Program-made: the position numbers and the translations under genes
Notes under the pieces: generated by a model
Databases searched by the model: none
What the model was told of the DNA's origin: nothing
What the model saw: the letters and a program-made list of their open reading frames with translations, nothing else
DNA from: JBHHZI01 sp046757965
GTDB lineage: Bacteria; Acidobacteriota; Polarisedimenticolia; SMYD01
NCBI GenBank assembly: GCA_046757965.1
Contig: JBHHZI010000140.1
Location: forward strand, 1-8,641
Direction: 5' to 3'
Length of the DNA: 8,641 nucleotides
In this document: in pieces, positions 1-4,580 of the stretch
Layout of the letters: every line of letters begins with the position of its first letter
Numbering within the stretch: the first letter of the stretch is position 1

Positions 1-44
1 TGGCCAGCCTCGTGGACGACCTGATCGCGGCCCTGTCGGCGTGA
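1..44 (+). CDS. 3' end of an unidentified upstream gene (partial)
   Basis: Reading from base 3, the frame gives the C-terminal residues ASLVDDLIAALSA and then TGA at 42-44. Every codon in this piece ends in G or C, as in the genes that follow, whereas the frame continuous with the next gene has many A/T third positions here. This frame is therefore taken as coding. The stop overlaps the GTG start of the next gene by four bases (GTGA, 41-44), which implies co-transcription and translational coupling. The protein begins outside the window, and 13 residues are too few to name it. Confidence 0.6.
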   Translation, partial: ASLVDDLIAALSA

Positions 45-1705
45 GTTCCGGCAGCGACCCCGCACCCCGAGTTCTGTCCCTGGTCGGGGGCAAGGGCGGC
101 GTCGGCACCAGCCTGCTGACCACGACCCTCGGCATTCACCTGGCCCGGCAGGGGCGCGAGGTGGTCGTCGCCGACCTCGCCCCGGGCGGCGCCCACCTGC
201 ACGCCCACCTGGGCCTCCACCACCCGGTCCGGCATCTGCTGGAACGCGCCCGGCCCGACCCCCCTCCCCTGGCCGACCTGCTGGTGGCCACCGGCATCCC
301 CAACCTCCGGCTGCTGGCCGGCAGCGAGACCTCGGCGCGGCAGACCGACCCGCACCGCGGGTTCGCGGCGCAGATCCTGGGTGAGGCCCGCGGCCTGCCG
401 TGCGATTTCGTGGTGGCGGATATCGGGTCGGGCAGTCTGGACTCCGTTCGCCGGGCCGCCGCCGTCTCGGATCGCACGCTGATGGTCTGCACGCCGGAGC
501 CGGCCGCCGCCCGGGGGCTGCTGAGCCTGCACGCCGGCATCCTCGAGGTGCTCGTCGGCGGCGCCCTCGGCAACGACCCTGACGCGGAGAAGACATCTGT
601 CCTGGCCGGCGAGGGCATGCGATCGCTGCTGGCGGCCCTGGCGTCACGGAAGCCGGCCCGCAAGAAGGTCCTGCACGCCCTCCGCTCCCACCGGTTCGGC
701 CTGCTCGTCAACCAGGTCCGGACGGTGGCCGAGACCGAGGTGGCGGCATCCATCGGGGCGGTCTTCTCGATGCTCCAGGCCATCATCGTCGACCCGGTGA
801 TGACCTTCGAGTACGACCTGAGTGCCCAGCAGGCGGTGAGCGAGGGATGCGTGCTCGCCCAGCGCTACCCCAACGCGCCCATCGTGCGCGGCCTGGAGAA
901 GACAGCCTTCTGCCTGCTCGCTCCCCCCCCGGCACCCGGTCACCAGCCGAACCGGTACCTGCCGCTGTCGGCGTGGCACCACTACCGCCTCCTGGCACTC
1001 GACCCGAAGGCCTCGCCCCGGGAAGTGCAACGCCACTACGAGCGTGTCAAGGCACCGTTTCAACCGGACGGCACGGCCGAGGCCGTCGCCTCGCGTGCCT
1101 ATCTCGACCAGGTGCTGGCGCAGGTCGACACCGCCTACCGGACGCTGATCTTCCTGGAGAATCGGCGTGAGTACGATCAATCCCTGGTCGCCGGCAACGT
1201 GCTCGACCCGGCCGACCTGCGCGAACATGACGAGGCCGACCCGGTGCCCGAGAAGGTCGGCGCGCCCGCCGACGCGCGGCCGGCACCCACCTCCGTCACG
1301 CCGGCCGCTTCGCCGCCACGCCGCGCGAACAACAGCCGCGAAACCGATCTCCACCGCCCCGCATCCAAGCAGGTGAAGCCGGGCCGGCCGTCGGAGACGT
1401 CAGAAAACGTCCCGACGATCCATGACGACGGGGACGGGGAAGGCCCCCCGCAGCACTACACCGGCGCGGTCCTGCGCGACCTGCGACGGCGACGGCGACT
1501 GGGACTCGACAAGATCTCCGCCATGACCAAGATCCGCGCCCAGCACATCGCATCGATCGAGAACGAGAACTATGGCGAGCTGCCGGTGGAGGTGTTCGTC
1601 AAGGGGTTCGTGCGGGCGTATGCGCGCTGTCTCGATCTGGATGCCGAGCGCGTGGTGACCGACTACATGGACGGGTACGGTCTCTGGCGGCAGGAGCGAA
1701 CGTGA
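41..1705 (+). CDS. MinD/ParA-like P-loop domain + degenerate J-domain + RodZ-type HTH fusion protein (554 aa)
   Basis: Three parts are visible. Residues about 10-290 resemble MinD/ParA-type ATPases. A deviant Walker A motif GGKGGVGTS lies at 16-24, VVVADLAPGG at 41-50, and a Walker B-like FVVADIGSG at 123-131. Lys18, the signature lysine, is present, but the P-loop lysine is Thr23 (codon ACC, 107-109). The second Asp of the usual DxD is Ala47. Residues about 315-380 look like a J-domain (YRLLALDPKASPREVQ at its start, NRREYD near its end), with QPD at 341-343 in place of HPD. Residues 385-470 are a low-complexity Pro/Ala/Asp-rich linker. Residues 473-550 match the HTH_25/RodZ fold, including ENENYGELPVEVFVKGFVRAYA. 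No membrane segment is seen, unlike RodZ. MinD-like and J-HTH proteins of this general type occur in deltaproteobacteria and relatives, and their role is poorly defined. I infer a cytoplasmic scaffold or regulator rather than an active ATPase. The GTG start has no clear Shine-Dalgarno sequence, so translation probably depends on coupling to the upstream stop. The frame ends in a GTGA overlap with the ligase gene. Confidence 0.85.
   Translation: MSSGSDPAPRVLSLVGGKGGVGTSLLTTTLGIHLARQGREVVVADLAPGGAHLHAHLGLHHPVRHLLERARPDPPPLADLLVATGIPNLRLLAGSETSARQTDPHRGFAAQILGEARGLPCDFVVADIGSGSLDSVRRAAAVSDRTLMVCTPEPAAARGLLSLHAGILEVLVGGALGNDPDAEKTSVLAGEGMRSLLAALASRKPARKKVLHALRSHRFGLLVNQVRTVAETEVAASIGAVFSMLQAIIVDPVMTFEYDLSAQQAVSEGCVLAQRYPNAPIVRGLEKTAFCLLAPPPAPGHQPNRYLPLSAWHHYRLLALDPKASPREVQRHYERVKAPFQPDGTAEAVASRAYLDQVLAQVDTAYRTLIFLENRREYDQSLVAGNVLDPADLREHDEADPVPEKVGAPADARPAPTSVTPAASPPRRANNSRETDLHRPASKQVKPGRPSETSENVPTIHDDGDGEGPPQHYTGAVLRDLRRRRRLGLDKISAMTKIRAQHIASIENENYGELPVEVFVKGFVRAYARCLDLDAERVVTDYMDGYGLWRQERT
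1692..1696 (+). promoter_or_regulatory. Ribosome binding site of the glutamate-cysteine ligase gene
   Basis: AGGAG lies five bases before the GTG at 1702, inside the last codons of the fusion-protein gene. It supports the GTG start that overlaps the upstream TGA over an in-frame start further downstream. Confidence 0.7.
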
Positions 1706-3081
1706 GCACCGATCTGGAACGTGACCCCGTCACCGCGCGGCAGCCGGTGGCGCGCGTCGAAGATCTGCGCACCTGGTTCGCGGACGGGTGCAAGCCGAGG
1801 TCGCGGTGGGGAATCGGCCTGGAGTACGAACGCCTCGGCGTGTTTCGTGACAGCGGCGAGGCCATTCCCTACGCCGGTCCTCACTCGGTGTCGGCCCTCC
1901 TGGAGGACCTGGCGGGTCAGGGCTGGCAGGCCTACCGCGAGGACGGCCACCCCATCGCCCTGTCCCGGGACGCGACGTTCATCACCCTCGAGCCCGGCGG
2001 TCAGACCGAGTTCTCCAGTCGCATCCATCACGATCTGTCGGAACTGCGCGATGACCTGTGCCAGTTTCTGACCGACCTCAACGCCATCAGCGCTCCCCAC
2101 GACATCTCCTGGCTCGGTCTGGGACTCCAGCCCTTCTCGACCCGGGACGACATCCCGTGGGTTCCCAAGAAGCGCTACGAGCTGATGTCGGCCCATTTGG
2201 CCACCACGGGCCGTCTGGGTCATGACATGATGAAGCGCACCGCCGGCATCCAGGTCAACTTCGACTACCGATCCGAGGAGGACGCCGCCGCCAAGTTCCG
2301 GGCCCTGATGGGCGTCTCGCCCCTCATCACGGCCCTGTTCGCCAACTCTCCCCTCGCCGAGGGCCGGCCGACGGGAAAGATGTCCTCCCGGGCCGCCATC
2401 TGGCAAGACACCGATCCGGCCCGCTGCGGCCTGCTCCGCCTGGCGTTCACCGATGCCCCGTTCTTCGACGCCTATCTCGACTATGCCCTCGACGTGCCGG
2501 CCATGTTCGTGGTGCGGCAGGGACAGTGGCACGCCGTCGGCATCCCGTTTCGCCGCTTCATCGAGGACGGACACGCCGGCCTGACCGCCACCCGGCGCGA
2601 CTGGGAGATGCACCTGACGACGCTGTTTCCCGACGTGCGGATGAAGAAGTTTCTCGAGGCGCGCTGCGCCGACTCCGCCGGCGCCGGCCTGGCGATGGCG
2701 CAGGTGGCCATGCTCTGCGGCATCGTCTACGACGACACCGCCACCGCCCGCACCTGGGACCTGGTCAGGGATCTCACCTTCGACGAGCGCCAGGCCCTGC
2801 ACCGCGAGGTGGCGAACGACGGCCTGGCGGCTCGCCTGCGCGGCCGGCCGATCCTCGATCTGGCCGGCGAGCTGGTCGACATCGCCCGGGCGGGCCTGAC
2901 CCGATCCCACCCGGACAGCGACCGTGAGGTCGCCTTCCTCACGCCCCTGGTCAAGATCCTCCGCGAGGGGAGATCCCCCGCCCGGCTGCTCCTCGAGCAC
3001 TGGGAAACCGACCTCGACCACGACCCGGCCCGCCTGGTGGAGCACCTCTCGAAGCTCAACCTGCGCTGCTACGAGACCTGA
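1702..3081 (+). CDS. gshA: Glutamate-cysteine ligase, class III (plant/proteobacterial GCS2 type), 459 aa
   Basis: This enzyme joins L-glutamate and L-cysteine using ATP to give gamma-glutamylcysteine, the first step of glutathione synthesis in the cytoplasm. Family hallmarks seen are the N-terminal GLEYERLG (39-46, GTEHEKFG in relatives), ITLEPGGQTEFSS (94-106), MMKRTAGIQVNFDY (176-189), RAAIWQDTDPARCG (230-243) and the C-terminal FLTPLVKILREGRSPARLLL (412-431). The length of 459 aa is normal for the plant-type class. The GTG start overlaps the upstream TGA by four bases and has AGGAG five bases upstream, so it is the downstream partner of the MinD-like fusion gene. No glutathione synthetase (gshB) is visible in the window; the truncated first gene cannot be identified. 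A related gamma-glutamyl ligase such as EgtA is possible, but the motif set fits glutathione-type GCL better. The gene ends facing the nucleotidyltransferase gene, 74 bp away. Confidence 0.9.
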   Translation: MSTDLERDPVTARQPVARVEDLRTWFADGCKPRSRWGIGLEYERLGVFRDSGEAIPYAGPHSVSALLEDLAGQGWQAYREDGHPIALSRDATFITLEPGGQTEFSSRIHHDLSELRDDLCQFLTDLNAISAPHDISWLGLGLQPFSTRDDIPWVPKKRYELMSAHLATTGRLGHDMMKRTAGIQVNFDYRSEEDAAAKFRALMGVSPLITALFANSPLAEGRPTGKMSSRAAIWQDTDPARCGLLRLAFTDAPFFDAYLDYALDVPAMFVVRQGQWHAVGIPFRRFIEDGHAGLTATRRDWEMHLTTLFPDVRMKKFLEARCADSAGAGLAMAQVAMLCGIVYDDTATARTWDLVRDLTFDERQALHREVANDGLAARLRGRPILDLAGELVDIARAGLTRSHPDSDREVAFLTPLVKILREGRSPARLLLEHWETDLDHDPARLVEHLSKLNLRCYET

Positions 3082-3082
3082 C

Positions 3083-3126
3083 CCCGGCCTCGCCCGGCGC
3101 CAGCGGCACCGGTCTCCTCGGCCGGG
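3083..3126. terminator. Weak candidate hairpin between convergent genes
   Basis: CCCGGCC (3083-3089) and GGCCGGG (3120-3126) are perfect inverted copies, separated by a 30-base loop, between two convergent stop codons (3081 and 3156). There is no T-tract on either strand, and short GC inverted repeats are common by chance in DNA of this composition. The position is the main argument; the call is tentative. Confidence 0.2.
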
Positions 3127-3155
3127 ACCAGGCGAGAGTCAGCCAGGCGCGACGG

Positions 3156-3716
3156 CTACCCGGGCACAGTGGGATCCTGATCCTGCGGAAAGAACTCGTC
3201 CAGCCAGAGTTCGAGGGTGAGCGCCTCACGTGCTTCGTCGAGAAGATGGGGCCGCAACTCCGCATCGAAGCGCTCCTGCAACCGCCGCCGATCGAGAACA
3301 CCATTCCCGACGAGAAACTCCACATCAGCCCGGTCGCGGGGGCTGTTGCGTGAGAGCTTGGCCAGCATGACATCGTGAACCTCCAGCGCCTTGAGTCTGA
3401 GCTTGTGCATGCGCCGGGGCGTGATGTCAACGACCCGCTCCTCATAGCGCTCCGGATACTCTGCGATCATCACCTTCTGGAAGTGCAGATGGTGCTTCTC
3501 CGCCAGCGCCGTTCCTTCGCCTGCGATCTGCATGAGGTCGTGGCCCGCAGCGTCTGGCCTGACCTCGATAACGTCGATATCCCCCGTCGGGCGCGGAAGG
3601 CCCCACATGACTGCCAGCACGAACCCACCCAGACAGTGCACCTCGACAGGTTCACGCAGCGTTCGGTCAACTTCCCGAAGAAAGCTGAGCCAGGGTTCTT
3701 CGACTCGGTTCGGCAT
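3156..3716 (-). CDS. DUF6036/AbiEii-like nucleotidyltransferase, probable toxin-like partner (186 aa)
   Basis: This is a small protein of the DNA polymerase beta-like nucleotidyltransferase superfamily. It has a Gly-Gly motif in HCLGGFVLAV (28-36) followed by the acidic pair in PTGDIDVIE (43-51, Asp46 and Asp48), as expected for metal and nucleotide binding. KLSRNSPRDRADVEFL (120-135) matches the Lys...(R/K)D..DV segment common in AbiEii/DUF6036-like enzymes. The frame stays open upstream to 3983, but that part lies inside the HTH gene and reads as shadow sequence. The ATG at 3716-3714, with GGAG ten bases upstream, gives MPNRVEEPWL and the normal domain start. The gene begins inside the 3' end of the HTH gene, overlapping it by 50 bp, so the two are one transcript. 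Relatives include toxins that modify tRNA (MenT/AbiEii). Whether this protein is toxic, and what it modifies, cannot be read from sequence. Confidence 0.8.
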   Translation of the reverse strand: MPNRVEEPWLSFLREVDRTLREPVEVHCLGGFVLAVMWGLPRPTGDIDVIEVRPDAAGHDLMQIAGEGTALAEKHHLHFQKVMIAEYPERYEERVVDITPRRMHKLRLKALEVHDVMLAKLSRNSPRDRADVEFLVGNGVLDRRRLQERFDAELRPHLLDEAREALTLELWLDEFFPQDQDPTVPG

Positions 3717-4401
3717 AGGGAAGATGCTCCGGCTTGAGGTCTGAGAGGAGGTTCCAGTGTTCTGCGTCCGGCGATCGGTTGGCCAGCAGCCAGTCGCGCA
3801 TGCGTTCGCTTGTTTCCCGACGACCATACGTGTCTTCACGTGCCAATCGGGACCGCTCCAGGGCCTGCCCGAACCGTTGCAAGCCTTCTGATCTCTCCCG
3901 AAACACAGGATTGCGCTCGGCGACTCGGAGAGCCAGCGAGACGGTAAACCCGAGTCGATTCTGCAGGCCCATGCTCCTGGCACGCGCGACCAGTTCCTCT
4001 CGGTTCAGTCCGTCGAACCTGAGCAACAACCACGGGAGGGCCGCCGCAAGACGTGGATCGAGGTCGTCAACGGCGAGCGCCATCAAGAGTAGCGCTCCCG
4101 GATTCCGGCGCGCGGTGCGCCCCGCCAGATAGGCCAGCGCCGGGTATCCCAGCCGGGCAAGACCCTGCTCGAGCTGGCCATCGACCGCGGCTGGATCGAC
4201 TGTAGTCGACACAGAGAACGGCAGGGACGTCGGCGGCAAGTTGAAGACAGAGGCCACGCGCCGCCGGACACGATCGGAGATGCCACGTTTCCCGCGCTCC
4301 ATCAGGGAGACGTACGCCTGGGTCACGCCGAGCCGGCGCGCCAGGCGAGCCTGGGTCCACCCGGCGCCGAGTCGAGCCTTCCTGAGTTCCACATCAGACA
4401 T
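3667..4401 (-). CDS. XRE-family HTH regulator with helical C-terminal domain, probable antitoxin/autorepressor (244 aa)
   Basis: Residues 4-60 form a Cro/CI-type helix-turn-helix: LRKARLGAGWTQARLARRLG, then VTQAYVSLMERGKRGISDRV, including the typical QAYVSLMERGKR recognition region. Residues about 75-165 form a helical domain rich in Leu, Ala and Arg (LDPRLAAALPWLLLRFD; LQNRLGFTVSLALRVAER). The same kind of domain occurs in HTH proteins paired with nucleotidyltransferases. The gene precedes and overlaps the nucleotidyltransferase gene, the usual antitoxin-first order. The ATG at 4401 has no Shine-Dalgarno sequence; the predicted transcription start lies only about four or five bases upstream, so the mRNA may be nearly leaderless. 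A perfect inverted repeat over the promoter suggests autoregulation. The antitoxin role is inferred from arrangement; a plain regulator is possible. Confidence 0.8.
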   Translation of the reverse strand: MSDVELRKARLGAGWTQARLARRLGVTQAYVSLMERGKRGISDRVRRRVASVFNLPPTSLPFSVSTTVDPAAVDGQLEQGLARLGYPALAYLAGRTARRNPGALLLMALAVDDLDPRLAAALPWLLLRFDGLNREELVARARSMGLQNRLGFTVSLALRVAERNPVFRERSEGLQRFGQALERSRLAREDTYGRRETSERMRDWLLANRSPDAEHWNLLSDLKPEHLPYAEPSRRTLAQLSSGS

Positions 4402-4410
4402 GTCAGGAAC

Positions 4411-4435
4411 AAATATAACACCTGTTGTTATATTT
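4411..4435. promoter_or_regulatory. Perfect 10-bp inverted repeat, probable operator of the HTH gene
   Basis: The arms AAATATAACA (4411-4420) and TGTTATATTT (4426-4435) are exact inverse complements around a CCTGT spacer. The element is strikingly AT-rich for this window and starts ten bases from the HTH gene's ATG. It covers the predicted -10 box, the spacer and the edge of the -35 box of that gene. Arms centred 15 bp apart suit a dimeric XRE regulator. Binding by the adjacent HTH protein is inferred. Confidence 0.7.
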
Positions 4436-4439
4436 GCAA
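4412..4439 (-). promoter_or_regulatory. Predicted sigma70-type promoter of the HTH/nucleotidyltransferase module
   Basis: On the minus strand, TTGCAA (4439-4434) stands 16 bases before TATATT (4417-4412), a five-of-six match to the -10 consensus. Transcription should begin near 4405, leaving a leader of about four or five bases before the ATG at 4401. This agrees with the missing Shine-Dalgarno sequence. The promoter lies inside the inverted repeat. Confidence 0.5.
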
Positions 4440-4445
4440 ATTTGC
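4436..4445. repeat. Short perfect palindrome GCAAATTTGC beside the operator
   Basis: GCAAATTTGC is its own reverse complement and abuts the 10-bp inverted repeat on the side away from the HTH gene. It overlaps the predicted -35 box. It may be a second operator half or binding site, or may simply reflect the local AT-rich composition. Confidence 0.35.
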
Positions 4446-4552
4446 TAGCCTGCCCGGGGCACAGGTTCTCGCCGGGATGGCACCCGGGTCGGATCGACCG
4501 GGGCCCGGGCGGCGCGCTCGACCGCTGGTCCGCCGAGGGCTCGTGGCGCGGA

Positions 4553-4566
4553 GGACCGAGCGGTCC
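4553..4566. repeat. Inverted repeat just upstream of the hydrolase ribosome binding site
   Basis: GGACCG and CGGTCC flank a two-base centre (AG), ending directly against the GGAG (4567-4570) that precedes the ATG at 4581. It could be an operator or a structure affecting translation initiation. A chance repeat is also possible at this GC content. Confidence 0.25.
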
Positions 4567-4580
4567 GGAGATCCTGTTCG

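Noticed and set aside
1663..3045. 460-codon minus-strand open frame opposite the glutamate-cysteine ligase
   Set aside because: It is a shadow of a gene with clear family motifs; the antisense protein is compositionally odd.
3128..3149. Direct repeat CCAGGCG (3128-3134 and 3143-3149)
   Set aside because: Seven-base repeats are expected by chance in GC-rich DNA, and nothing else marks a mobile element or array here.
3717..3983. N-terminal extension of the nucleotidyltransferase frame to an upstream ATG
   Set aside because: The extra 89 residues lie inside the HTH gene, are low-quality sequence, and are absent from the nucleotidyltransferase family; ATG 3716 has its own GGAG.
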